64,000 bases of DNA from Rathayibacter oskolensis (GTDB taxonomy: Bacteria; Actinomycetota; Actinomycetes; Actinomycetales; Microbacteriaceae): positions 558,001-622,000 of the forward strand of contig NZ_FXBM01000002.1 in the NCBI RefSeq assembly GCF_900177245.1, in the 5' to 3' direction. The translations under genes and the position numbers were made by a program. The notes below the pieces were generated by a model. That model was given only the letters and a program-made list of their open reading frames with translations, ran no database searches and was not told where the DNA came from. This document shows, piece by piece, positions 26,912-37,433 of the stretch. Numbering within the stretch: the first letter of the stretch is position 1; each line of letters begins with the position of its first letter.

Positions 26912-26956
26912 GTGAAACGTGTCAATCGATCTACGGAAATTCGTGGACCGATCTAC
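26912..26956. promoter_or_regulatory. Candidate operator region between sugar ABC operon and LacI gene
   Basis: Two features stand out in the divergent gap: GTGAAACGTGTCAA at 26912-26925, a degenerate LacI-type box, and the direct repeat CGATCTAC at 26927-26934 and 26949-26956, spaced by 22 bp (two helical turns). The adjacent LacI protein probably binds here and represses both directions. Confidence 0.5.
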
Positions 26957-27046
26957 ACGATCGAGGTTGAACCGTTACAGTGACGAGCGCGGCAACGCGA
27001 CAGCGGGGCTCTTGTCCCGCCCACCGAGGCACAGGAGGCGGCGGCG

Positions 27047-28144
27047 ATGAGCTCGATCGACAGCGGCACCACAGGCCCCGCGACGATCCAGGACGTCGCC
27101 CTGCGGGCCGGCGTCTCCCGCGCCGCGGTCTCGAAGGTGATCCGCAACGCCTACGGAGTGAGTCCGTCGATGCGCGAGCGCGTCACGGCCGCGATCGCCG
27201 AGCTCGACTACCGTCCGAGCGTCGCGGCGCGGGCGATGCGCGGCTCCAGCTTCTCGATCGGCGTCGAGATACCGAGCCTCGGCAACGCCTTCTTCAACCG
27301 CATCGTCACGGGAGCGAGCGCCGCGCTCGAGGGCAGCCGCTACCAGCTGATCGTGGCGCCGGCGCAGAGCGACTCGGGCGAGGGGTTCCGCGCGATCGAG
27401 GCGCTCGTCGACCGCCAGGTCGACGGCCTGATCGCCGTCTCGCCCATGGTCGAGCCGTCCTGGCTCGAGCGTCTCGCCGCACGCACCCCCATCGTGATGC
27501 TCGGGCGTCACGACGACTCCGCCGGCTACGACACCGTCACCAACGACGACGTCGCGGGCACCGACCGGATCATGGACCACCTCTTCACCCTCGGCCACCG
27601 CCGCATCGCGCACCTCACCGTGAGCGAGCAGGTCACCGGCCGGGTGCCCGGCGCCCCCCACTCCGTCCGGCTCGTGCGGTACGAGCACCGGATGCGCGAG
27701 GCCGGGCTCGGGGACGAGGTGCAGGTGATCCACCTCGACCCGCTCACCGACGACACCCGCGTCCGGATGCTGGAGCTGTTCCGGTCGGTCGACCGGCCCA
27801 CCGCGCTCTTCGCGGGCAACGACTCCCTCGCCCTCGACGCGCTGTGGGCGCGGGCCGACGCGGGGCTCTCCTCGACCCAGCTCTCGATCGTCGGCTACGA
27901 CGACATCGAGGTCGCCGCTCATCCCGGCATCTCGCTGACCACCGTCGACCAGTTCGGCGAGGAGCTCGGCGATCGCGCGGTGCGCCTCCTGCTCGAGCGC
28001 CTCGGCGGGCGCACGGAGGCGGTCCACTTCCAGGTGGATCCCGTACTGCGGGTCCGCTCCTCGAGCGCGCCGATCGAGCGCCACTCCCTCCCCTCCGACC
28101 CTCTCCACGACCACACCGCACACCACGCAGAAGGACGACGATGA
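27047..28144 (+). CDS. LacI-family transcriptional regulator
   Basis: This 365-residue repressor has the LacI helix-turn-helix TIQDVALRAGVSRAAVSKVI (residues 13-32) with hinge YRPSVAARAMRG. A periplasmic-binding-like sugar sensor domain follows (IGVEIPSLGNAFF, VDGLIAVSP, TVTNDD, FTLGHRRIAHL, SIVGYDD). An AGGAGG site precedes the ATG. The stop overlaps the alpha-L-rhamnosidase start (ATGA, 28141-28144), so regulator and enzyme are co-translated. Rhamnose or a rhamnoside is the likely inducer. Confidence 0.95.
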   Translation: MSSIDSGTTGPATIQDVALRAGVSRAAVSKVIRNAYGVSPSMRERVTAAIAELDYRPSVAARAMRGSSFSIGVEIPSLGNAFFNRIVTGASAALEGSRYQLIVAPAQSDSGEGFRAIEALVDRQVDGLIAVSPMVEPSWLERLAARTPIVMLGRHDDSAGYDTVTNDDVAGTDRIMDHLFTLGHRRIAHLTVSEQVTGRVPGAPHSVRLVRYEHRMREAGLGDEVQVIHLDPLTDDTRVRMLELFRSVDRPTALFAGNDSLALDALWARADAGLSSTQLSIVGYDDIEVAAHPGISLTTVDQFGEELGDRAVRLLLERLGGRTEAVHFQVDPVLRVRSSSAPIERHSLPSDPLHDHTAHHAEGRR

Positions 28145-30390
28145 CCGACTGGACCGCCCGCTTCCTGGCCGCCGACGACGCGCTCGGCGGCGCAGCCCCC
28201 CTCCTCCGCCGCGAGACCCCGCTCGAGACCGGGCACGGAGACGTCGCCTCGGCGACCCTCGCCCTCTCGGCGCTCGGGATCGTCGAGGCCACCCTCGACG
28301 GCGAGCCCGTCTCGGACGAGCTCTTCACCCCGGGCTGGACGAGCTACGAGTGGCGCCTGCGCTACTCCGAGCACGACGTGACGAGCCTCGTCGGCGGCGA
28401 CTCCGTCACGCTGGGCCTCGCCCTCGGCGACGGCTGGTACCGCGGCCGGCTCACCTGGGGCGAGGGCGCAGCGCCCTACGGCCCCGAGATCGCCGGCTTC
28501 GCCGAGCTGCGGATCCGCTTCGCCGACGGCTTCGAGCAGATCATCGCCACCGACGACTCCTGGCGGGCCGGCGCGAGCGCCACCACCGCCGACAGCATCT
28601 ACGACGGCCAGGACATCGACGCCCGCCGCGAGCCGCACGGCTGGAACCGTGCGGGCTTCGACGACTCGGCCTGGGGCGGCGTGCACGAGGTCGAGGTCGA
28701 CCTCTCGATCCTCGAGCCCTACATCGCCCCTCCCGTGCGCCGGATCGCCGAGATCGCGCCGCAGAAGATCTGGACGAGCCCCTCCGGCCGGACGCTCGTC
28801 GACTTCGGTGAGAACCTCGTCGGCTGGATCCGCGTCGCGGTCACCGGGCCGGAGGGGAGCGTCGTGACCCTGCGTCACGCCGAGGTCCTCGAGAACGACG
28901 AGCTGGGCGTGCGGCCGCTGCGCGAGGCGAAGGCGACTGACCGCTTCACGCTCTCGGGAGGCGCCGACGTCTTCGAGCCGACCCTCACCTTCCACGGGTT
29001 CCGCTACGCGGAGGTCGACGGGTGGCCGGGTGAGATCCCGGAGGGGGCCCTCACGGCCGTCGTCGTCAGCAGCGACCTGCGCCGCATCGGCCGCTTCCGC
29101 AGCTCCGAGCCGCTCCTCGACCAGCTGCACGACAACGTGGTCCGCGGCATGCGCGGCAACTTCCTCGACGTGCCGACCGACTGCCCCCAGCGCGACGAGC
29201 GCCTCGGCTGGACGGGCGACATCGCGGCCTTCGCGCCGACCGCCGTCTACCTCTTCGACGCCGAGGACTTCCTCCGCGACTGGCTGCGCGACCTGGCCCT
29301 CGAGCAGCAGCACCACGACGGCGCCGTGCCGTTCGTCGTGCCCGACGTGCTGAAGCGCCGCGCGGCCGAGACCAGCTTCCCTCCCATGGACTCGACGGCG
29401 CTCTGGAGTGACGCCGCGGCCTGGGTGCCGTGGTCGGTCTGGCAGGCCTACGGCGACCGCCGGGTGCTCGAGGAGTCGTTCGAGTCGATGGCCTCGCACG
29501 CTCGTCGGGTGCGCTCGAAGCTGTCCCCCTCCGGCGTCTGGGACACCGGCTTCCAGTTCGGAGACTGGCTCGACCCCGACGCGGCTCCCGATGCGCCCGC
29601 CGATGCCAAGGCCGACAAGGGAGTCGTCGCGACGGCCTGCGCCTACCGCACGGCCCGCATCGTCGCCGACAGCGCCGCGGTGCTCGGCCGCGACGAGGAG
29701 GCGCGCGAGTTCGCCGACCTGGCCGCCGGTCTGCGCGAGGCGTTCCGCGCGCAGTACGTCGCCGACCAGCGCGTCTTCAGCGACTGCACCACCGTCTACT
29801 CGCTCGCGATCGTCTTCGGCCTGCTCGACGACGACGAGCTGGGCTGGGCGGGCGACCGCCTCGCCGAGCTCGTCGCCGAGAGCGGCTACACGATCTCGAC
29901 CGGATTCGCGGGCACGCCGTTCATCACCGACGCGCTCTCCTCGACCGGGCACATCGACGCCGCCTACCGCCTGCTCCTGCAGAAGGACTGCCCGTCGTGG
30001 CTCTACCCCGTGACGATGGGCGCGACGACGATCTGGGAGCGCTGGGACTCGATGCTGCCCGACGGCTCGATCAACCCCGGCGAGATGACCTCGTTCAACC
30101 ACTACGCGCTCGGCGCCGTCGCCGACTGGCTGCACCGCGTGGTCGGCGGGCTGGCACCGCTCGACCCCGGCTACTCCCGCCTCCTGATCGCGCCCCAGCC
30201 CGGTGCCGGCCTCGACTGGGCGGAGTCGTCGCTCGAGACCCCTCACGGACTCGCGAGCGTGCGCTGGGACCGCCGCGGCGACTCCGTCGATCTCGCCGTG
30301 ACCGTGCCCGCCGGCGCGACCGCGGTCGTCCGCGCGGCCGGCGCTGCCGACCGCGAGCTGGGCGCGGGCGCCCACACGCTGACGCTCTAG
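28141..30390 (+). CDS. Alpha-L-rhamnosidase, GH78
   Basis: This 749-residue GH78 enzyme removes terminal alpha-L-rhamnose from plant glycosides or pectin fragments. Two beta-sandwich domains (about 1-310) include the carbohydrate-binding WRLRYSEHDV and ALGDGWYRGR motifs. They precede the (alpha/alpha)6 barrel, which contains the family motif DCPQRDERLGWTGD (347-360) with the catalytic-site acids. The late GATTIWERWDSM and EMTSFNHYALGAVADWLH stretches are also typical. There is no signal peptide, so it acts on imported glycosides. It is translationally coupled to the LacI gene and followed by a large hairpin. Confidence 0.96.
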   Translation: MTDWTARFLAADDALGGAAPLLRRETPLETGHGDVASATLALSALGIVEATLDGEPVSDELFTPGWTSYEWRLRYSEHDVTSLVGGDSVTLGLALGDGWYRGRLTWGEGAAPYGPEIAGFAELRIRFADGFEQIIATDDSWRAGASATTADSIYDGQDIDARREPHGWNRAGFDDSAWGGVHEVEVDLSILEPYIAPPVRRIAEIAPQKIWTSPSGRTLVDFGENLVGWIRVAVTGPEGSVVTLRHAEVLENDELGVRPLREAKATDRFTLSGGADVFEPTLTFHGFRYAEVDGWPGEIPEGALTAVVVSSDLRRIGRFRSSEPLLDQLHDNVVRGMRGNFLDVPTDCPQRDERLGWTGDIAAFAPTAVYLFDAEDFLRDWLRDLALEQQHHDGAVPFVVPDVLKRRAAETSFPPMDSTALWSDAAAWVPWSVWQAYGDRRVLEESFESMASHARRVRSKLSPSGVWDTGFQFGDWLDPDAAPDAPADAKADKGVVATACAYRTARIVADSAAVLGRDEEAREFADLAAGLREAFRAQYVADQRVFSDCTTVYSLAIVFGLLDDDELGWAGDRLAELVAESGYTISTGFAGTPFITDALSSTGHIDAAYRLLLQKDCPSWLYPVTMGATTIWERWDSMLPDGSINPGEMTSFNHYALGAVADWLHRVVGGLAPLDPGYSRLLIAPQPGAGLDWAESSLETPHGLASVRWDRRGDSVDLAVTVPAGATAVVRAAGAADRELGAGAHTLTL

Positions 30391-30399
30391 CGCCGCCGG

Positions 30400-30460
30400 G
30401 GGAACCCGTTCGCGCCGAAGGAGCCCGCCCGCCGGGCTCCCTCGCCGAGAACGGGTTCCC
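30400..30460. terminator. Nested long hairpin after the rhamnosidase gene
   Basis: The outer arms GGGAACCCGTT (30400-30410) and AACGGGTTCCC (30450-30460) are perfect complements. The inner arms GGAGCCCG (30420-30427) and CGGGCTCC (30433-30440) form a second stem, and the stretch between is partly complementary, so almost the whole 61 bp can fold back. It could terminate the LacI/GH78 transcript or represent a dispersed palindromic repeat. Confidence 0.7.
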
Positions 30461-30497
30461 TCGCGGGGGGAACACGGGTGCACGAAGAGTACAGATC

Positions 30498-32790
<2,293 letters not shown>

Positions 32791-32813
32791 CCGGGCCCGC
32801 TGCAGCGCGGACG

Positions 32814-33122
32814 CTAGGCGGCGATCGACTCCTCGACGGGGTCGGTCGCCGTCGGCGTCTCGGCGGCCGGAATCGTCTCGTCGGCCGGAGCCTGCTCGGC
32901 GGCCAGCCGGGCGCGCTCGACCCCCGCGATCAGCACCGCGAACGCCTCCTCGAGCGAGTCGGAGTCGCGCAGCAGGATGCGCTCACCGGTCTCGACCTCG
33001 AGGCGGACGGTCTTGAAGACCGGTCGCGGCAGATCGGCGGCGAAGGTGATCAGGCCGAGGGCGACACCGGCGCGCCGGGCGCGCGCGATCCAGCGGTTGG
33101 AGTGGGTGCGGAGCAGGATCAT
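32814..33122 (-). CDS. Small hypothetical protein
   Basis: This 102-residue protein begins MILLRTHSNRWIARARRAGVALGL and contains VRLEVETGERILLRDSDSLEEAFAVLIAGVERAR, followed by an Ala/Pro/Thr-rich tail. No family is recognised. A longer start at 33194 has a GGAGG site 6 bases upstream, but codons between 33128 and 33194 (AGA, GGA, ACT, CGT, CAA) are rare in this genome, so the shorter form is chosen. It is convergent with the MFS gene. Confidence 0.55.
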   Translation of the reverse strand: MILLRTHSNRWIARARRAGVALGLITFAADLPRPVFKTVRLEVETGERILLRDSDSLEEAFAVLIAGVERARLAAEQAPADETIPAAETPTATDPVEESIAA

Positions 33123-33288
33123 GGCCGGGCCGTTCTCGAGGGGTGGGGATTGCGGCGGGGGAGTACGAGTGGATCCTCTCGAAGCTTCCTGCATGGGAGG
33201 CCTCCGGTTCCTGCACTTGACATCAACGTTCTCGAGAGTGGCGCGCCTGCGACAGGATGAGAGCTCGAACGCACGAGGCGGGAGATGC

Positions 33289-33795
33289 ATGCCCGAGACG
33301 ACCGAGACGGATCCGCGCTACCACGCGGCGTACCAGCGCGGCTATGAGGGCCCGGCGCCCGAGCGGCTGACGCGGGCCGAGGAGCGCTTCCGCCGTCCGC
33401 GCCGCGGCGAGCCCGGCCGCGAGATGCGCGGAGAGCCCCGGGCCGAGATCCCCGTGCTCCGCGATCGCCGCGCGGTGCGCTCCGAGCCCGCGCCCGCCCT
33501 CGTCCCCCCGACCGACGAGGTCGAGGTGACGCTCGCGCTGCCGGCCCCGACCCTCGGCCGCCGCGTCCCGATCACTCTGGCGATCATCGGCGCCGTGCTC
33601 GTCCCATTCGGTTCGATCGCGCTCTGGTGGGCGACGAACAGCGAGTTCGGCTACACCACCTACGTCGACGGCGTGGACCCCGAGCAGTACCTCCGGCTCG
33701 TGCTGCAGTACACCTCGACGCCGGCCCTGACCGTCGGTCTGCTGTCGCTCAGCGCGGCCGTCGTGGCCCAGGCGCTCCGGGCGCAGCGCCCATGA
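33289..33795 (+). CDS. Two-helix membrane protein of unknown function
   Basis: This 168-residue protein has an Arg/Glu/Pro-rich cytoplasmic N-terminal half (about 1-90). Two membrane segments follow (VPITLAIIGAVLVPFGSIALWWA and ALTVGLLSLSAAVVAQAL), separated by an extracytoplasmic loop containing YTTYVDGVDPEQY. The ATG at 33289 has a GGCGGGAG site. Its stop overlaps the next gene (ATGA, 33792-33795), whose product has the same two-helix layout, so they probably work together. The function is unknown. Confidence 0.75.
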   Translation: MPETTETDPRYHAAYQRGYEGPAPERLTRAEERFRRPRRGEPGREMRGEPRAEIPVLRDRRAVRSEPAPALVPPTDEVEVTLALPAPTLGRRVPITLAIIGAVLVPFGSIALWWATNSEFGYTTYVDGVDPEQYLRLVLQYTSTPALTVGLLSLSAAVVAQALRAQRP

Positions 33796-34115
33796 CCCGC
33801 GCCCGAGTGTGGTGGGGAGCCGCGGTCGCCGTCGAGCTGCTCCTGTGCGCCGTCGTGCTCGCGATCCCGGTGATCATCCTCCTGCTGCCGAACCAGTGGC
33901 AGGGCGATTCGCCGACGGTCCCGACCGAGATCATCGTGCGGCAGGCGCTCTCGCAGGCCGCGCCGGCGTTCGCGACGGCGGCACTGGCGCTGCTGAGCGT
34001 CCTGGTCGTGGCGGCGTTCGGGCGGGACAGGCCGAAGCGCGCCGAGCGGGAGGCCGAGCCCGATGACGGCTGGGCCGAAGCCCTCGTCGAGGCGCCCCCC
34101 GCTCCGCGGCGCTGA
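33792..34115 (+). CDS. Small two-helix membrane protein
   Basis: This 107-residue protein has membrane segments at about 6-30 (WWGAAVAVELLLCAVVLAIPVIILLL) and 57-77 (AAPAFATAALALLSVLVVAAFG). The loop between them resembles the upstream gene product, and an acidic cytoplasmic tail follows. It is translationally coupled to the preceding gene. No known family is recognised. Confidence 0.75.
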   Translation: MTRARVWWGAAVAVELLLCAVVLAIPVIILLLPNQWQGDSPTVPTEIIVRQALSQAAPAFATAALALLSVLVVAAFGRDRPKRAEREAEPDDGWAEALVEAPPAPRR

Positions 34116-34133
34116 CCGCACCGCCCGGAGGCG

Positions 34134-36239
34134 TCAGGCCGCCGTCACCAGCACCCGCACATCCCACGCGCCGAGCGCGAGCAGCGATCCGGAGGCGAGC
34201 GCCTCACCCGAGTGCAGATCCTCGGCCGCGAACGGGACGGCGACCGACGCCGGCTCCCACGACCAGTTCTGCACCACGTGCAGGCGCTCGCCGCGGGCGT
34301 TGACGGCGGAGTGGACCCGCACGCTCCCGGCCTCCGGTCGCCACGGCGAGAGACCGGCGACCTCGCCGGCCCACGAGAGCACGGCGGAGGCGAAGCGCGG
34401 GTCGGGCAGGCCGCCCACGGTCGAGACGCGGCCGGCTCCGTGCGCGCGGGTGGTCACGGCCGCGTAGTCCCCGTGGAACGGGTGGTCGTAGCGGGCGAGG
34501 ACGCTCGCCTCCGTGACCTCGTAGTCCTCGATCCACGAGGTGACCCCCGCGCCGGAGGGCACCACGAGAGGCGGCAGGCCGTCGACCTCGACCGCGAGCA
34601 CCGGCACCGGCTGCTCGGGGTTGGTGTACTCGTCGTACCAGGCGCCGGCCGCCGCCGCGAGACCGCCTCCCGGAGCGACCTCGAGGCGCGCGCGAGCCTG
34701 GGTGTCGGCGTACCCGGTGCGCGGGCCGAGCACGAGGTGGCCGCCCGCCTCGGCGTAGGCGAGCAGCCAGGCGAGCACCGCGTCGTCGGCGGCGTAGTAG
34801 GCCGACACCACGAAGACCGGCTGCTCGGCCGCCACCGTCGCCGGGTCGTGCTCGAGCAGGCCGCTCGCGTGGAACAGCCGCGTCTGGAGGCCGGCGTCGA
34901 ACGCGCCGCGCACGAACGCCTCCACCAGCGGCGAGTAGGAGTCGGGCACCGGCATCCCGTCGGGGCCGCCGAGCGGACCGAAGCGCTCGAGGGTCCACTT
35001 CGACGCGTGGTCGTAGAGGACGCCGACCTGCGCGTCGGGCGCGAGGCCGACGATCCGGTCGCCCAGCTCGCCGAGCTCGGCGCCGATCGCGGCGATCTCG
35101 CGGTAGGTGCGGCCGGGCTTCTGCGAGTGCGGGAGCACGCCTCCCCAGTAGGTCTCGGGGCCGAAGTGCAGCGTGTGCCAGTGCCAGTACTCGATCATCT
35201 GCGCGCCGCGGCTGATCAGCGCCCAGACCCCCTGGCGGCGCTGGCCGGGGTAGCCGGGGTTGTTCATCGACGAGAAGCCGATCGACTGCGCGCCCACCTC
35301 GGTCACCAGGAACGGCTCGTGCCGCGTCCCGTACATCCAGTCGGCAGAGTGGTAGAGCGCCCAGGTGCCTTGCGTCCACCAGGTCTGCGGCTTCGTCTCG
35401 GTGTCGGGCAGTGCGAGCGAGTCCTGCGCCTTGTAGTAGGGATTGCCCGCGGTGACGGTCATCATCGCGCCGATGGCGTCGTCGCGGAGGGTCGGCCGCG
35501 AGTACGACATGCAGGTCATCACGAAGCGCTCTCCCGCGTACTCCTCGACGATGCCGGTCTGCCAGCGCATGTACTCGGTGAGCAGATCCGCCTGGAACAG
35601 GCGCCAGGCGAGGTCGTACTGCGGGAGGAAGTTGGCGTCGGGGCGCCAGAGGTCGCTCCAGTCGGTGAGGCGGTGCGACCAGTAGGTGAGGCCCCACTCC
35701 TCGTTGAGGCGGTCGACGGTCCCGTAGCTGTGCCGGAGGTGGTCGCGGAAGCGCTCGAAGGCCTGGTGGTTGAAGATCTGCCAGGCGCCGGGCTCGTTGT
35801 CGACCTGGAACCCGATGATCGAGGGGTGCTCGGCGTGGCGTTCGAGGATCCTCCGGACGACGCGCTCGACGTGGAAGCGGAAGGCGGCGTGCGCGACGTC
35901 GATCTCCTGCCGCATGCCCCAGCCGAACGGCCTGCCCGTGGCGATCTCGACGTTGATCTCGGGGTAGCGGCGCTGGAGCCACGGCGGGATCGCGTAGGTC
36001 GGGGTGCCGAGGATCACGCCGATCCCGAACTCCTGCGCGGTGTCGAGCACCGGAGTGATCCACTCGAGGTCGAACGTGTCGTCCTCGGGCTCCCAGGTCG
36101 ACCAGACGGACTCGCCGATGCGGATGACGGTGAAGCCGGCCGCCGCCATCTCCTCGAAGTCCTGCCGGAGTCGGGTAGTCGGCTGGTACTCGTGGTAGTA
36201 CGCGGCTCCGAAGAGCACCTGGGGCGGGGTGTAGGGCAT
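34134..36239 (-). CDS. Beta-galactosidase, GH42 (second copy)
   Basis: This 701-residue GH42 enzyme opens with FGAAYYHEYQ. Its acid/base is Glu149 in FQVDNEPG and its nucleophile Glu314 in LVTEVGAQS, followed by trimerisation and C-terminal beta domains. It is 40 residues longer and clearly diverged from the GH42 at 8603-10588, so the two probably differ in substrate. It has no signal peptide. The palindrome GAAACAGTTTC lies 15-25 bp upstream of the start, and the divergent LacI gene is the likely regulator. Confidence 0.95.
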   Translation of the reverse strand: MPYTPPQVLFGAAYYHEYQPTTRLRQDFEEMAAAGFTVIRIGESVWSTWEPEDDTFDLEWITPVLDTAQEFGIGVILGTPTYAIPPWLQRRYPEINVEIATGRPFGWGMRQEIDVAHAAFRFHVERVVRRILERHAEHPSIIGFQVDNEPGAWQIFNHQAFERFRDHLRHSYGTVDRLNEEWGLTYWSHRLTDWSDLWRPDANFLPQYDLAWRLFQADLLTEYMRWQTGIVEEYAGERFVMTCMSYSRPTLRDDAIGAMMTVTAGNPYYKAQDSLALPDTETKPQTWWTQGTWALYHSADWMYGTRHEPFLVTEVGAQSIGFSSMNNPGYPGQRRQGVWALISRGAQMIEYWHWHTLHFGPETYWGGVLPHSQKPGRTYREIAAIGAELGELGDRIVGLAPDAQVGVLYDHASKWTLERFGPLGGPDGMPVPDSYSPLVEAFVRGAFDAGLQTRLFHASGLLEHDPATVAAEQPVFVVSAYYAADDAVLAWLLAYAEAGGHLVLGPRTGYADTQARARLEVAPGGGLAAAAGAWYDEYTNPEQPVPVLAVEVDGLPPLVVPSGAGVTSWIEDYEVTEASVLARYDHPFHGDYAAVTTRAHGAGRVSTVGGLPDPRFASAVLSWAGEVAGLSPWRPEAGSVRVHSAVNARGERLHVVQNWSWEPASVAVPFAAEDLHSGEALASGSLLALGAWDVRVLVTAA

Positions 36240-36253
36240 GCGAGGAGCCTTCC

Positions 36254-36264
36254 GAAACAGTTTC
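36254..36264. promoter_or_regulatory. LacI operator (GAAACAGTTTC), GH42 side
   Basis: GAAACAGTTTC is an 11-bp palindrome around a central A. It is identical to the copy at 36350-36360 and lies just upstream of the GH42 start. It differs from the even-length AAACGTTT boxes elsewhere in the window, which suggests a dedicated repressor. Confidence 0.65.
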
Positions 36265-36349
36265 CTGCAGTTTCGCAGGTGCGCTCAGAGTAGGAGGCGG
36301 GATGCCGCATTCGCAACCAGGACGGGGGGATCCGCTGCCGTCCCGCGAC

Positions 36350-36360
36350 GAAACAGTTTC
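36350..36360. promoter_or_regulatory. LacI operator (GAAACAGTTTC), regulator side
   Basis: This second identical GAAACAGTTTC lies 96 bp from the first, 38 bp before the LacI start, and next to a -10-like TAGGGT (36364-36369). The two copies would allow looping and repression of both divergent genes. Confidence 0.65.
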
Positions 36361-36398
36361 AGCTAGGGTCGACGCACACTCCCGACCGGAAGGCCCCC

Positions 36399-37427
36399 GT
36401 GGCTCGCACCCCCGACACCCGCGTCACCCTCGACGCGGTCGCTGCGCACGCCGGCGTCTCGAAGGCGACCGCGTCGAAGGTGCTCAACGGCCGCCCCGGC
36501 GCGTCCCCCGCGACGCGCGCCCGGGTCGAGCAGTCCCTCCGCGAGCTCGGCTACTCGCCGAGCACCCGGGCCTCCCGGATCGGCGGCGGGATCACGGTCG
36601 TCTTCGACACCCTCCTGAGCCTCTACTCGCTGCGCGTGCTCGAGGGCGTCGTCGGGGGAGCGCAGAGCGAGCGGGTCGACGTCGTCACCGGCGTCCTCAC
36701 TCCGGGCACGTCCGCCGAGGAGGGACTGCGCTTCGACCGCGCCTTCGTCCGCTCCGTGGCGGCGAAGGGGCACCTCGGGATCCTCGCCGTCACCACCGCG
36801 ATCGACGCCGGCATCGTCGCCGCCTGCGCCGAGACCGGCCTCCCGCTCGTCGCGGTCGACGCGCCGAACCCGCTCGACCCCTCCGTCGTGAGCGTCGGCT
36901 CGAACCACTGGGTCGGCGGCCAGCAGTCGACAGAGCACCTGGTCGCGCTCGGGCACCGGAGGATCGCCTTCGTCGGCGGCGACGCCCGCAATCCCGGTCT
37001 GCGGGCCCGCTACGGCGGCTACCGCGAGGCGCTCGCCGCCGCCGGCATCGCGGAGGATCCGGCCCTCGTCTCGGAGCACGGCATGGCGAGCGCCGAGCGG
37101 ATCGTGCCCGGGCTCCTCGAGCTCGCCGATCCGCCGACCGCCGTCGTCGCCACCAACGACATCGACGCGTTCCAGGCGATCCGCGCCGCGACGGCGGCGG
37201 GTCGGAGGGTCCCCGACGACCTCAGCGTCATGGGCTACGACGACACCTTCGCCGTGCTGCCCACCGCCCCGCTGCTGTCGACCGTGCACACTCCGATGCA
37301 CGACATCGGGCGCCTGGCCGTCGAGACGCTGATCCGGATGCACGACGGGATCGCCCCGATCTCGCACCGCATCGAGCTCGCGACGACCCTCGTCGTCCGC
37401 GAGTCCACGGCGCCCCCGCGCCGCTGA
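36399..37427 (+). CDS. LacI-family transcriptional regulator
   Basis: This 342-residue repressor has the helix-turn-helix VTLDAVAAHAGVSKATASKVLNG and hinge YSPSTRAS. The sensor domain includes TAVVATNDIDAFQAIRAA and LSVMGYDD. The start is GTG 36399 with GGAAGG 6 bases upstream. It is divergent from the GH42 gene, and two identical palindromes lie between them. It probably senses a galactoside and controls the GH42 gene and itself. It ends 6 bp before the convergent membrane protein gene. Confidence 0.95.
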   Translation: MARTPDTRVTLDAVAAHAGVSKATASKVLNGRPGASPATRARVEQSLRELGYSPSTRASRIGGGITVVFDTLLSLYSLRVLEGVVGGAQSERVDVVTGVLTPGTSAEEGLRFDRAFVRSVAAKGHLGILAVTTAIDAGIVAACAETGLPLVAVDAPNPLDPSVVSVGSNHWVGGQQSTEHLVALGHRRIAFVGGDARNPGLRARYGGYREALAAAGIAEDPALVSEHGMASAERIVPGLLELADPPTAVVATNDIDAFQAIRAATAAGRRVPDDLSVMGYDDTFAVLPTAPLLSTVHTPMHDIGRLAVETLIRMHDGIAPISHRIELATTLVVRESTAPPRR

Positions 37428-37433
37428 CGTGGA

